From Gnetum montanum (lineage: Eukaryota > Streptophyta > Gnetopsida > Gnetales > Gnetaceae): a stretch of 32,747 nt of DNA. A program made the position numbers and the translations under genes. The DNA lies in the NCBI GenBank assembly GCA_015680685.1, contig MNCI01005779.1:1101-33847 (forward strand). The letters are read 5' to 3'. This document shows positions 1 to 10,789 of this stretch, piece by piece (position 1 is the first letter of the stretch; each line of letters starts with the position of its first letter). The notes under the pieces are model-generated. The model was given only the letters and a program-made list of their open reading frames with translations. It did not search any database and had not been told where the DNA came from.

Positions 1-552
1 GTAGTAGTCTGATGTGTACGGCTAGTTGAGGAATCGGCTGCTCATTGCTAGGCTAGAACGTGTGATAAGTACGACTTAGTTACGAGCACCCACGGGTGTG
101 TACGGCTAGCTAAGGAATCGGCTGCTTATCACACATAGGCTAAATAGGTGCCTCAATACGACCACTTCGAGCACTTGCGTTACGTGTGGCGATCCCAGTA
201 ACGATTAGCATTTGGTAAGCCGCAGTTGCATAGTTCAGGGTGTGTCCGGTAAGTGGAAACGGATGCTGACGCTAGTTAATTTAGACTTAGGACATTAGTT
301 AGAGTTAGTTAGTTTCTTAGCCCTTTCCCTCTGATAGCATAGGAGATAAGCTGAAAATACCAAAAAAGTCAGATACCTCAGACTTGCTTAACCATACACC
401 GTGACACATACAAGCAAGCCTGGGAAGACAACGAACGATTAACCCCAAGTTTTTCTTGGGGCGTTAAGGCATTTAGCCTGCGGAGTTCGACCGGATCGTG
501 CGTGCACGCTCGTTTCGTATGGTTGAGTGTAGGGGTACCTCGCCACTCATCA
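1..552 (+). mobile_element. LTR, 3' portion (family T), truncated by window edge
   Basis: Positions 22-552 align almost without gaps to 30983-31514. I count roughly 49 differences by hand, about 90% identity, mostly transitions. The right edge is sharp: both copies read CGCCACTCATCA and then diverge. The copy near 31.5 kb continues into a primer-binding site and gag. This copy continues into unrelated AT-rich DNA, so it is the 3' LTR of an element lying to the left, or a solo LTR. Only the R/U5-like portion is present. Promoter sequences equivalent to 30661-30980 would lie before the window. No target-site duplication can be tested because the other end is missing. Confidence 0.9.
443..461 (+). 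other. Perfect 7-bp hairpin in U5 part of LTR
   Basis: CCCCAAG, a five-T loop and CTTGGGG form a perfect stem-loop about 90 bp before the LTR end. In the related LTR near 31.4 kb the same site carries substitutions that break the right arm. The role is unknown. It could structure the 5' end of the retroelement RNA. Confidence 0.55.
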
Positions 553-1164
553 TTAAGGAAAAATATATGAATGCATCACATAACAAATAGGCTCTCTTTG
601 GTATATTTGTGGATAAAATTCATGAAAAATAAAGATAGACCCTATAAAATAAACTACATGTAGAAACTCACTATCTCTTAGCTAATGTTGTCATCAAGTT
701 TCAGAATGCTATAAACAAGATTTCCTTAAAGTTCTCATCATTTTAGAATTAAAAGTGGAAGATGGATTCAACACCTTTGAGAAAAGTGTATTTGTATGTT
801 GTACATATTAGGAGCCACTGAAGATGAGTTACATGTGTTTCTTTCTTATACTACAAATACCTATTTGAGACAACATCATAATGTTACAAAAAATAAGTTT
901 TTTGATTTGTTTTTGATGTTCCCATTGGTGCATGGTCAACTTATAGGGGTTATTTTTATTTTTCATTAAAATGCAATATTTGTGCAATAGAGCCTATGGG
1001 TCTTCAAACATAATAAATCTTCATTTCATAAACCATCTAGAAAAAAAATAAGCTTATCATGAAAATTAATAAAACTTAAACTTCACCATTTTTCATTGAG
1101 GTATTAAATAGTTAATTAAAATTAAGAAATCATAAAAATAATTATCATCATTTATCTAATGAGT
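553..1164. other. AT-rich spacer without recognisable feature
   Basis: Immediately right of the LTR end the sequence becomes very AT-rich. It has no primer-binding site, no long open frame and no similarity to other parts of the window that I could see. Confidence 0.5.
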
Positions 1165-2200
1165 CTATATCTACATTTAACAAAATATTTAAGCTACTAG
1201 TTGATAACTCTTTCCTTAACTTAGAAGAAATATTCTTCACCATAGATTTTGATGTTGGTGAAGGTAAACTTGTATTAGGACTTAAATATTTCTAATTAAT
1301 AATGGGTTTCTTAGAAGACCTCTCTTTTATTTCATTGAAGGCTTCAACCACACTAGTTCTCTGCATCATTAGATTATCAATAACTTTCTAATTATTTTTC
1401 AAATCCTATAAAATAATTGAGTTTTTTTTCTTTCATATATACTTTTTCATTTCAAAATCCATTATCTTCATCATTAGTTCCTTTACTCTATCAACTATCT
1501 TAGGATTAATGTTTAATCCTATGGTGATTCTTACTTACTTTAGGTGTTTCAAATCATTAGCTTATTTATGTGCTAATATTAATGCCTCATCTACCTTCAA
1601 TTTATAGTTATTAAAGGCATAACATATATTTATTCATCTTCATATGATTATTTCATATATTTATTTAAATACTTATTCTTTGCTAGAGCATCATTAATGA
1701 AATAATTATTCTTTTTCATCATTTTTCCAAAAGTTGTCTTAAAGTAACAACATATCATGGTGTAATTTAGAATCATCAAATTATAAATTGAATAATTACT
1801 TACTACAATAGTGTAGAACTTTGCTAGTAAACTAATATCATTTGTTACCATGGTCTTGATTATTGGTAGATAGTTATCTTCATCAACCTTCTCAATATCT
1901 CATCATCCAAACTTATTGTATAATGTTTCTTCCATGCGTCTCCTCTTGATTAAAGTTTTTAAAAAGTTCACTATTGGTTAAAAATAAGAAACTTTATTCT
2001 TAAACTAGTGATGGTGTAGGATCATTCTCACAAAAAATGATCATAGATAATTTTATGGTACTTTAGATCCCTTTATCTAAACTTCTTTAGATTGCTTCAT
2101 TAAGAGTATCTTCATGATATTCTACTCTTTCTTTCAAAATATTATGATAAATAACTTTGATAATGCTTTTTTATTTCTAGTTTTCACTACTATGATGATT
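1165..2200 (-). pseudogene. Unidentified decayed coding tract (relic 1)
   Basis: Read on the minus strand, overlapping frames give long protein-like stretches interrupted by stops and at least one frame change. The clearest block (about 1935 down to 1648) starts MEETLYNKFG, meets two adjacent TGA codons, then runs through LLAKFYTIVVSNYSIYNLMI to a stop. Upstream (about 2190-2040) the pieces STIKLSMIIFCENDPTPSL and PIVNFLKTLIKRRR appear. Downstream (about 1600-1170) a Lys/Asn-rich stretch includes VDRVKELMMKIMDFEMKKYI. The composition (Lys, Asn, Tyr, Ile) and collinear blocks suggest a former gene of at least about 330 codons. I do not recognise the family, and no function is assigned. Confidence 0.4.
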
Positions 2201-4197
2201 CATACAACTTTGCATTTTGAAAAATCCTAACAAAAGTAGAAAGTAAATATTCTTATGAAAAGTTTATTGAGTAGGATTAATAATGCCTATATGTTATGTC
2301 TTCAGTTTCTTCTTCAAGATGGACAACAAATCTATATCGATACCCTTACCATGGCAAAGAAAAAATTAAATAAAAGTTATAAAATAGAATTCTTCATGTC
2401 TTTAATGTAACTACTAGGAAATAATTTTGGCTAAGCTAAAGTATGTTATCTTTAAATAGAAGATTAAAATTCTTATGGTAGAAATGGTGCAAGCCTTATT
2501 CCATTCTTCTTTACTCATAAAATATTTGAATAACCAATATCTCAGGAGTTTTACTATTGGTCTATTTCATTGTTTGGTAATCTAAAAACTAAGCAATGGA
2601 GATGTGTTTCAGGAATTAACCAACTTGATAAGCACCAAGATAAGGAGAATGGCAAAAAAAACTAGGATTTTAGAACATGTTAAGATAAAGGATTAATTAT
2701 CTTTTCATACATTTATATGTAGGTGAGATGTCCAACCTTTATGCTAGATGTTGAAATATAAAGTAAGAAAAGTTTAAAGGTCATTCTTCTTCTACCATGC
2801 ATGTTCAAGATCTAAGTCCAAATGTTTCAATGTTGGATGTTCAAGGGTGGAAGCTAGACATCTCAATTGTTGACATCCAAGTAGAGCCTATGTAGATGTC
2901 TAGGTGAATGTTAATGCCTTCTCTAGATATCCATCTTAAAATTTAGTCTTTTCATGGATGTCCAACCAAAGACTATGTAGATGTCAAGGTTAATGTCTAG
3001 GCCATCTCTAAATGTCTAGCTTAAAACTTATCCTTCTTAGTGTTGATGTCCAAGCCTCAAATTAGAAATCTAGGGTAGCTATGGGAGGAAATAAAAAAAA
3101 AATCCTATTCTAGTTATTTCTCCAACCCATTTCAAAGAAGTAAACTTGCATGATGTTAAGAATTTTTTTGAAATTATTTAGATCCATTCCATAGGACATG
3201 AATAATAATAGAAGGTGCATTCATTGGGATTAAAGCATTGAATTCATTCTTAGCTAAGATCTACAAAGGCTTGGAAGGTGTACCATCATATATACATTCT
3301 TCTCCTAGGATTTGATTGTATTAAGTATATGGATTCATTATTCATTAATTGTTTCATTATGAATGAGTTCTTATAAATTTAGAACTTTCTATTTCATTGC
3401 CCTAGTATGAGCTAGATTTGGGTAGATATGATTTTGAGAATATCTTTATTTTTACATTCTTTATATTATATTTTCTCTTAAGTTATATGGATTGTAGATT
3501 GTTTCTACTAAAAACTCTACATTGAAACCATGAGAGGATTAAATGTGTGAATCTTTGCATCAACCTTGAGGGATACATGAGTATGTAGGGAGGTCATTGT
3601 TATATTAGAAATATTTCTTTTACAAGCCTATGCAGTTTAACAAAATGTCTTATATTGAATTCACCATCCAACTAACATTACTATGTTATTATAAAAAATA
3701 GTTACTCATAATCTTATAGTCGGTACCTTCTATAATGTTGTATTGAGCATCATTTATCCTTAAAGTTATAATTGATTAAAAAAATTTTATAATTATTTAT
3801 GGATATTTTATTATGATTTAATAAATCTAATGTATCATTAATAATGTAATCATGTATTAATTAGTTATTGTATTTTTAAACAAATCTTAGCTTGAAAATC
3901 AATATATATTCAAATAATATTATCAATTTTAAGTTAAATTATTTTTGAATGTTACCATTTAGTAACTATGTCAAAATCATGTAAATTAGTATCCATGATC
4001 ATTTGAAACAAACTTTGGTTACCTTAAATAGTGTTATGAAGGACTAGCTAGATTATAATGGAATCAAGAACTATCTTGTATTGTTACATAGTTTTCTTTG
4101 AGATACTAATTACTTTGATAATTTAACTTACTATAAGAAATTGAATATTAATAACAAGTTCGTAATTGGATGTGAAAATTTTGCAATGTATAGTTAA
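2201..4197. other. AT-rich region, mostly without recognisable feature
   Basis: There is no convincing gene. Short coding-like traces occur near 2280-2410 on both strands but are too short to orient. The only structure I can support is the degenerate GATGTC-rich repeat at 2700-3070, listed separately. The rest is low-complexity AT-rich sequence with scattered stops in all frames. Confidence 0.4.
2720..3065. repeat. Degenerate repeat rich in GATGTC, with an ~85-bp tandem pair
   Basis: GATGTC/GACATC and one-mismatch variants recur at short intervals through this stretch. Two adjacent segments of about 85 bp, starting near 2888 and 2973, can be aligned to each other. Each begins CTATGTAGATGTC, contains a CTCTA(G/A)AT block and ends with GATGTCCAA. 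The same hexamer dominates the LTR-internal array near 28974-29075, but I could not align the two regions beyond the motif, so common descent is only possible. Confidence 0.5.
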
Positions 4198-4390
4198 TCA
4201 CAAATAAGAATTACAATCAATGTTAATAGCTTCCCAAGAAGGTAATTTAGGGTTTTTTTAATTTTCAAATAAAATTATATAATTATATTTTGAAGTTAGT
4301 TATGGAAACTTAATAGTTCATCAACAATGAATTAATCACTAATGGGATTTACAATTGATGATAATAACTTGCTAAGAAGGTTGTCATCAC
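4198..4390. repeat. Diverged duplication, ~55-bp unit repeated at ~138-bp spacing
   Basis: Segments near 4193-4250 and 4331-4390 align. Both contain (A)GTTAATCAC or GAATTAATCAC, then TTACAAT(C/T), then TTAATAGCTTCCCAAGAAGG or its variant ATAACTTGCTAAGAAGG. The right copy overlaps the 3' end of coding relic 2, so the duplication may be part of the decayed gene. Confidence 0.5.
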
Positions 4391-4757
4391 TACAATTATT
4401 AGGATCATATTTTTTTAGCCTATAAGAAGTTTTCCTTGTCCTCATCAAGGATTTTGTCATCTATGTCATTAACTATGATGACATTCTTCTATGCATACTA
4501 ACTACCATACATTTTGAAAAAAGTGTTTTAAAGGCTTTTAAAAGATAAGAAGCATAGTACTTTACAATAATTCTTCTAAAGTTATTTTGATAACAAGTAA
4601 ATTTAAATTTGCTCAATTGAGTAAGAAAATCATGAATGCTAGTTTGAATAAAGTAGTACTTTTTCCTTAGCATAATATCATAACTTGTAGAATACTTTTT
4701 CAATTCTTCTATACTTGAAAAGTATACATCCTTTACAAGCATACCATTCAAGGTCAA
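4332..4757 (-). pseudogene. Unidentified decayed coding tract (relic 2)
   Basis: A minus-strand open stretch of 94 codons begins MTLNGMLVKDVYFSSIEE and continues with KKYYFIQTSIHDFLTQLSKF. A frame change near 4480 gives KNVIIVNDIDDKILDEDKEN. After one stop and another shift it continues YDPNNCSDDNLLSKLLSSIV to a TAA at 4332. The blocks are collinear and rich in Lys, Tyr, Asn and Ile, like relic 1. The family is not recognised. It may belong to the same ancestral gene or gene cluster as relics 1, 3 and 4, since all read on the minus strand. Confidence 0.4.
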
Positions 4758-4999
4758 TATAACTACTTTTCTTCATTGTAATTTCTCAAGTATATCTACA
4801 ATTATCCAAAATACATACATAAAAAAATATTATCATTGTATCAACTTAAGATATAACTAAATTTATTTATGAATTTCATCATCTTTTAGATGCATACTAA
4901 AATTATTTAGAAAATAGCAAAATGGAATGGTTACCAAAAGCTACAATACTCAGCATAATTAAAGTTAAAAAATGAAGAAATATTATAGAAAGTTAATAT

Positions 5000-5940
5000 G
5001 ACTACTGAATTTGTAGAATTATAAATAATAGAATATAATTGAGAATTTTAACTCAAAAATATCTATAGTTATTTAACATTGTAAATATCTTGTATGCTAG
5101 TCAAAGATATTTAATATATTACAGAAGAGTCTCTTTCTATACATTGGTACATCTAATGTCCTGACTGATACTTTCCTTTTAGTTATTATTTGTATTATAT
5201 AAAGTAGAACATATACATCATAGTTATATTTATCTCTATCTTAGCACACTTCTCTAAAATAATTATCTCCATAGTTCCTAATGAAATTGTTCCTTTATAT
5301 TCTAAATAGTATGTACATGCATAAGGTACTTATAAAGAATATGAATAGGCTCACTAAATTTCGTATTAATATGAAGGGATCCATGATTAGTATTATGCTA
5401 GAAAACATATCAATAATAATAAGCATCCAATGAAACAAAATTTTTCTCATCTTAATGTTTTTTTGGAAAAATATTTTTTACTAACCACTTAATGTAACAC
5501 CTCTTTACTAAATCAATATCAAGATACTTTGCCTTAATTTTATCTTCTCAAATTCCTTTTTAGATCTTCTATCTAATTTAGGGATTAATGATGGATCAAA
5601 AAATGATATAGTGAATGAATTTTTTGAATTGATTATAACTTTTTGAAATAGTATCTAAATATTATGTTCTCTATCTGTTGTTTTAGTGTCAAAGATGATA
5701 AAAATTTTCCTATGATATCATTTCCTTCTGTAGAAACCAATACTTCATCATAGTATTTTGATAAAAATAATGAATCATAAATTTTAACATCATTGCCTCT
5801 TCCAAGTATTTCTTTTAGTTCATTCAAATGACAGGAATTTTTTAATTTGGAAGTTGAAAGTTTTGAATTAATATGATCTTCTAATTTATCTAATATAACT
5901 AACTCAAGCAAACATGTTAGATGTATTGAATCAATATTAA
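5000..5940 (-). pseudogene. Unidentified decayed coding tract (relic 3)
   Basis: A 92-codon minus-strand block (5911-5633) contains HLNELKEILGRGNDVKIYD and EVLVSTEGNDIIGKFLSSLT. Just downstream a second frame reads DPSLIPKLDRRSKKEFEKI. A further shift gives YLDIDLVKRCYIKWLVKN, and then, with stops, LHINTKFSEPIHILYKYLM and DKYNYDVYVLLYIIQIITKR. The succession of long blocks in changing frames on one strand is what an old gene looks like after indels and stop mutations, and is hard to explain as chance. I cannot name the family. Confidence 0.45.
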
Positions 5941-6389
5941 TAAAATGAAATTAAAAAAATAAGACGAAAATCATTATGGTGTGCAAGTCTATGTTAAGAT
6001 AATTATTCTATCATGATCATACAATGTTATCTTATGAAAGAATAAAGTGTATGATATAAATAACTTTATAAAAGTATAGTTAGTACAAGGTCATACTTTG
6101 TTTATTAGGACCTTTCACTAAACTATCATTCACATTTGTTTGAACCTATAGAAAATTTTATATACAACTAAGTATATTAATGAAGATAAAATTACAAGAT
6201 ACGAAACATATGTCACACATTATCTTAATATTTTATTTTTTATTTCTTGAACATGTTAATACTAAATTTTTTCAACACCTTTAGTACTAATGGACTTCTT
6301 TCTTAAGAAATAAATAATGAAATGCATTTAATCTATTGGTAAATAAATTATTAATTATAAAAAGAAAATAATAGAGCTATAGTTACCTT

Positions 6390-6715
6390 ACTCTTACTTT
6401 CCAATTCTTTATATAATATGTTTTAGATAATTGTTTCAAATGAAGTAGAGGTTTTCTAAATTTCCTACTGAAAATAGTACAAATAAAGAATTAGGCTCAA
6501 TTTTTAAATAAATGTTTCAGACCATGGAAATTATCTTAATAAACATATATATTAACAATGTTTTCATTTATTTCTATTTTCTCATCATTTGATTTACTAT
6601 TGAAGCTCTCGACAACTTTATCAAATCTCCATAATTCAATGTATTTTCCATTAACTTTCTAAATTTCTAATTGTGACATCTTGTTTCCAAATGTAGCAAA
6701 AACACGTTTGTTCAT
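6390..6715 (-). pseudogene. Unidentified decayed coding tract (relic 4), possible gene start
   Basis: It begins at an ATG (complement of 6713-6715) with MNKRVFATFGNKMSQLEI, then a TAG, then VNGKYIELWRFDKVVESFNS and KSNDEKIEINENIVNIYV in one frame. Further stops follow, then FSRKFRKPLLHLKQLSKTYY and a GTAAG-like junction near 6392-6374 that could be an old splice donor. The ATG lies 13 bp from the chromovirus 3' LTR edge, so the 5' end may have been cut off or displaced by that insertion. No family is recognised. Confidence 0.4.
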
Positions 6716-6727
6716 TGCTTAATTCAT

Positions 6728-7189
6728 TGTATTCATCATATTCGTAAGTAATATAATGAAAATATCGTAAAATAATTTGATAAATAAATGAATGTATGGT
6801 AAATAAATAACAGTAATAGAAAAGAAAATAGAAATAAAAAATGATTTTATTAATAAGATTGGTTTATTGTAATGTCCTATAATTATCTTTCCATGCCACT
6901 TAGGCCTTAGAGGTAATCTAGCACTACCACCATGGTTAGGTTTTCTAGCCAAAGGGGTGATCAATCTCTTCTTGTCTTGCATCACCCAGCTTCCTTCACT
7001 TACCATTCCAAGCTCTCCAACTCCATGCTAGCACAACCTCTAAACCCAACCTTAAATGGCATAGGTCAAACCTTTTCTTGAGGGATACATGAATAATCAT
7101 AACTCCTCATAATGAGGTTCCCCTTTATTTGAAGGTTAATTACATTATTACAATTTTTTTCCATCCTTAATAAGGGGTGAGATGTTACA
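6728..7189 (-). repeat. 3' LTR of chromovirus element 1
   Basis: A 462-bp copy whose minus-strand 5' end reads TGTAACATCTCACC and whose minus-strand 3' end is ...ATACA. It aligns along its full length with 16869-17329. It abuts the polypurine tract on the element-internal side (7190 onward), which identifies it as the 3' LTR. Confidence 0.9.
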
Positions 7190-7220
7190 ATCCACCCCCC
7201 CCCCCCCCCCCCCACCCACT
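7190..7220 (-). other. Polypurine tract with an expanded G run
   Basis: On the minus strand the sequence reads GGGT, a run of 19 G (plus 7195-7213 is all C), then TGGAT immediately before the LTR start TGTAAC. A purine tract directly upstream of the 3' LTR is the plus-strand primer of LTR retrotransposons. The long homopolymer has probably slipped or expanded since insertion, or it is a sequencing artefact. Confidence 0.85.
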
Positions 7221-7393
7221 AAGGATCCAGCTCACCCTTCAGTACTTCATCTATGTCCAGTGACACAATTGCTATTTCATCATTATGATTATTATCTTTA
7301 GCTTCTTTATTATTCTCATTATTGTCTATACAAACAAACAACCAATAATTATAAAATATAATTTATTACATAAATAATAAATATGATTTATCA

Positions 7394-7555
7394 TTTAATA
7401 TCACGATGATCAAAAAGTTGGGGATAAGTGTTAAGAATAAACTTCCTATTCTTCCAAGTTTGTTCATCATAATTTTACCATTGAATAAGAAATTTTCTAA
7501 TAGTTTAATTTCATAGCTTCTTAGTTAGATGGTTCTTAATTGCAATGGGTTTAAC
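7394..7555 (-). pseudogene. Chromodomain-like C-terminus of chromoviral integrase
   Basis: The minus-strand translation contains FLIQW, a stop, then NYDEQTWKNRKFILNTYPQL. This matches the pattern of chromovirus integrase tails (a V/L-K-W segment, a TWE-like segment and a final YP motif). In chromoviruses this domain guides integration to particular chromatin. Two stops precede FLIQW. It lies between integrase and the polypurine tract, as expected. The assignment rests on pattern alone. Confidence 0.65.
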
Positions 7556-7929
7556 TTCAAAGCTAGCATTGGACCTCAATGATAAAGTATTCTAATCTAG
7601 CACATATGGCACATCATTCGCATCAAATTTCTTTAATAAACTTACATATAAAACTAGGTGAATTATTAAAGTTGCTGGAAGATTTAACCAATATGTGACT
7701 CTACCAATTCTTTCAAAAATTTCAAAGGATTCATAATATCTAGGTGCTAATTGTGTATATCTTCCAAATTTAAGAGAACTTCTGGTGGGTTTTACTCTTG
7801 TTAGTACTTAATCTACCACTTGGAATTCTTTCTTAAGTCAATGCCAATATACATAACCCTTATATTTATCTTTGGTATCTTGTAAATTTTTTTTAACTCT
7901 TGTAACCATATTTTTCATTATCTTCATTT
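7556..7929 (-). pseudogene. Degraded integrase C-terminal linker
   Basis: This stretch lies between the integrase core and the chromodomain-like tail. Minus-strand pieces look protein-coding in changing frames, with several stops, as expected for the variable integrase C-terminal region. No individual motif can be placed with confidence. Confidence 0.45.
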
Positions 7930-8650
7930 ATTCTTCCTTCCATTCTTCTCTAAAGATTGGAGTTGCCCAAGTTAGTGGTGTATGACAATTACATCCATAT
8001 ACTACTTTGAATGATATTTGATGTATGAAATATTAATAATTTTTTTTATAGGCATGTAAGTAATTCTCCCACATTTTTGGTCTAATCCCAACATAGCTTG
8101 ATAGAATATCTTCTAATATTCTACTCACAAGTTCAATTTCTCCATTGGTCTTTTGGTGATAAGGTATACTAAATTTTAATTAGGTTCCAAGTTCTTTGAA
8201 GACATTTTGCTAGAATTCAAATATGAACTTGGGATCTTGATCTAAGGTGATAGATTTTGGACATCAATGTAACCAAAATACTTCTCATATGAAATTTTGT
8301 ACTACTTCTTCAACTATGTTTGTAGATTTCAAAGCTACAAAATGTGCCATTTTTGATAAATGATCAACCACTACTAAGATTGAGTCATTTTATTTTTTGG
8401 TTATTGGAAATACCATAATGAAATCCATGGTAATGTCTTTGCATTTCTAGGTTGGGACTTCCAAAGGTTGTAGTAACCCACTAGGATTATTTTGTTCAGC
8501 TTTTATTCATTGGAATGTTGAACAAATTTTAATGTATGACAATACATCATTCTTCATTCTAGGCTAGAAATAAGATTTCTTTATCATCACAAAAGTATTA
8601 ATATAACATGGGTGTCCTACATATGGTACTTCATGTGCTTCACACAATAA
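7930..8650 (-). pseudogene. Ty3/gypsy integrase (decayed)
   Basis: Integrase inserts the cDNA into host DNA. Minus-strand pieces include HEVPYVGH (first half of the HHCC zinc finger; the second Cys of the CxxC pair is not visible), DITMDFIMVFP (first catalytic Asp), DSILVVVDHLSKMAHFVAL (a family hallmark), PKSITLDQDPKFIFEF (second catalytic Asp) and NGEIELVSRILEDILSSYVG (catalytic Glu region). The order and spacing fit the DDE core of plant Ty3/gypsy integrases. Numerous stops, many at Trp or Gln positions, make it a pseudogene. Confidence 0.85.
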
Positions 8651-8854
8651 CCTTAATCTCCAATTTCCTTCTGGTATGCATATTCTTTATCCTTTCAACA
8701 ATAAACCATTAGAGGAAAGTTGATATCAAGGCTTAGAGGAAATATTGGTTAAAATATTCTTAAAATAAGGATCTTCTTTTATTTTTTCCTTAATTTCTTC
8801 ATCCATACGGGTTGTTACAACACCTATCATCAAGTTCCACATTTGACTAAGAGC

Positions 8855-9290
8855 ATCGAGTATTGCATTTTTTTAGGAATATATTCAATTACAAAATCAT
8901 ATTCAACAAATAATTCTGCCCATCATTGTTGTTGAGTATTCATAATAAGCTATCTCTACAAATATTCTAAACTTTTATGATCTTTTTTTTAGTACAAACC
9001 TTTTTTCACAAAGATAATGTCTCTAAGCTTTCAAAGCATGAACAATTGCTAGTAATTATAAATCATGGGTTGAATAATTTACCTCACCTCATCATAATAT
9101 ATGAGATTCACAACATACCACTTTGTCATCTTGTGACAAAGCTACACAAATTCCTATTCCACAAGCATTTGTGGTTACTTCAAATTGTAATTTCTCATTT
9201 AGAATTCTTAGAATAGGTGATATTGTGCATAACATCTTTAATGGGGGGAAAGCTTCTCTACATTTTTCATCAAACTTAAACATGTGTTTC
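8855..9290 (-). pseudogene. Ty3/gypsy RNase H (decayed)
   Basis: RNase H removes the RNA template during reverse transcription. The block FDEKCREAFPPLKML...FEVTTNACGIGICVALSQ matches the RT-RNase H connection and domain start. The first catalytic Asp of the usual TDAS motif is Asn here (TNAC). Further on, DHKSLEYL, WAELFVEYDFVIEYIPKK and a degenerate counterpart of ADALS follow. It lies directly after the reverse transcriptase in the minus-strand order. Confidence 0.85.
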
Positions 9291-9589
9291 CTATAAAAGG
9301 TCAGTTAATGGGGCTACCAAAGTAGAATAATATTGAATGAAATGTTGATAAAAATTGACTAAACCCAAGAAGCTATGAACCGTTGTAGCATCTTTTAGTT
9401 CAAGCCAATCTTAAATAGCACTAACGTTTGCTGGATCTACTTTTAATCTTTTCTTAGAAAGTATATGGACCAAGTAAGAGACTTATTTATTAAAGATTTC
9501 ACATTTACTTAATTTAGCTTTCAACTGATGCTCTTTAAAAATTTCCATTGTAATTTTCAAATGTTTGACATGTTCTTTTCTTTACTTAG

Positions 9590-9965
9590 AATAAACAAGT
9601 ATATCATCCATAAATACTATAACAAATTGATCAAGATATTCATGGAAAATATTATTCATTAATGCCACAAATGTTGTAGGTGCATTAGTTAATCCAAATA
9701 GCATCACAAAATATTCATATAATCCATACCCAGTTTAGAAAGTAGTTTTCTCAATATATTTCTCCTTAATCCTTATTTGATGATAACTTGAATTTAAATC
9801 AATCTTTGAAAAATAGCATGCACTTGTAAGTTGATCAAACAAATCATTGATTCTAGGCAAAGGATAAGTATTTTTAATCTTTACTTTTTTCAATGCCCTA
9901 TAATTAATGCATAATCTTAACATACCATCTTTCTTATTAACAAATAAGACTGATGCACCCTACAA
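9590..9965 (-). pseudogene. Ty3/gypsy reverse transcriptase (decayed)
   Basis: The minus-strand translation gives [20 protein letters not shown], then [30 protein letters not shown], a stop, [20 protein letters not shown] and the catalytic box FMDD (complement of 9603-9614) followed by ILVYS. These are the ordered core motifs of Ty3/gypsy RT. The YRAL block carries the usual first Asp as Asn (CINYR for CIDYR). The upstream linker (10228-10013) is open and includes ELEEYKDLVFGETRELPP. Confidence 0.92.
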
Positions 9966-10269
9966 GGTGATATGCTAGGTTGAATTTTCCCTTCTTCCAA
10001 AAGTTGATCTAATTATACTTTTAATTCTCTTAATTTAGAAGTAGAAAATATGAGGGGCTCTTGACATAATTTGTGTACTAGAAAAAATATTAATAGCATC
10101 CTCAATAGTTCTTTTGGAGGTAGTTCTCTAGTTTCACCAAATACTAAATCTTTATACTCCTCAAGTTCTTTTGGAATATCAATACCTAAATATTTTTTAT
10201 GCTGGGTTAATTTGACAATTAACATCATAGCATTATTTTTTTACTAATATTTTAACTTGTCTAATGGTT

Positions 10270-10620
10270 ATTTTGTGAATTTGCTTTGCTATTCCTACTC
10301 CCCTTAGAAACCTAGCTCCATCAATCGTTGGGACCTTTAAAACACAAGTTCCATAGGGGGTAGTAATATCAAATTTTTGGAGGAAAGACATTTCTAAAAT
10401 TACATCAATAACAAATAGTTCAAATTCAAATAATTCATGTAAATGTCTTGCAAGGTAAATGTAATTTCACCATACCTGGTATGCTTGCATAATTGTTCCA
10501 TTTGCAAGTTCTATCTTAATAATTTTTTGGAAGGTAAATTTAATTTTAATAAATTAATTAACTTTGGAAAAATAAAGTTATCACTAGCACCACTATCAAT
10601 CAAAAACTTAATTTACTCAC
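10270..10620 (-). pseudogene. Ty3/gypsy aspartic protease (decayed)
   Basis: It cleaves the retroelement polyprotein. The catalytic motif is intact: FLIDSGASDNFI, with DSGAS at the complement of 10583-10597. Downstream FELFVIDVILEMSFLQKFDI corresponds to the conserved V-I-L-G-M-x-(W/F)-L region, with Gly replaced by Glu. Stops and a frame change separate the two halves. The position between the gag zinc knuckle and RT is as expected. Confidence 0.8.
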
Positions 10621-10789
10621 CTTTAATTAAACCTTAAAAATCAATAAATAAAATTGAAATTTATGCAAGCTTGACTTAGTTGATGCAGAAACCTTCTTTA
10701 CGAAGGTGGTTTTGATTTTTTCTTTGTTCATGTTCAAGTTGGGTTTTTTATTCCTGGTTTGATTGGTTCTTTGCTCCTTTGCTTGTAAT

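Noticed and set aside
6719-7006. 95-codon open frame inside the 3' LTR, and its counterpart at 16748-17125
   Set aside because: Both lie inside LTR sequence and differ by many indels and replacements. They are chance open frames.
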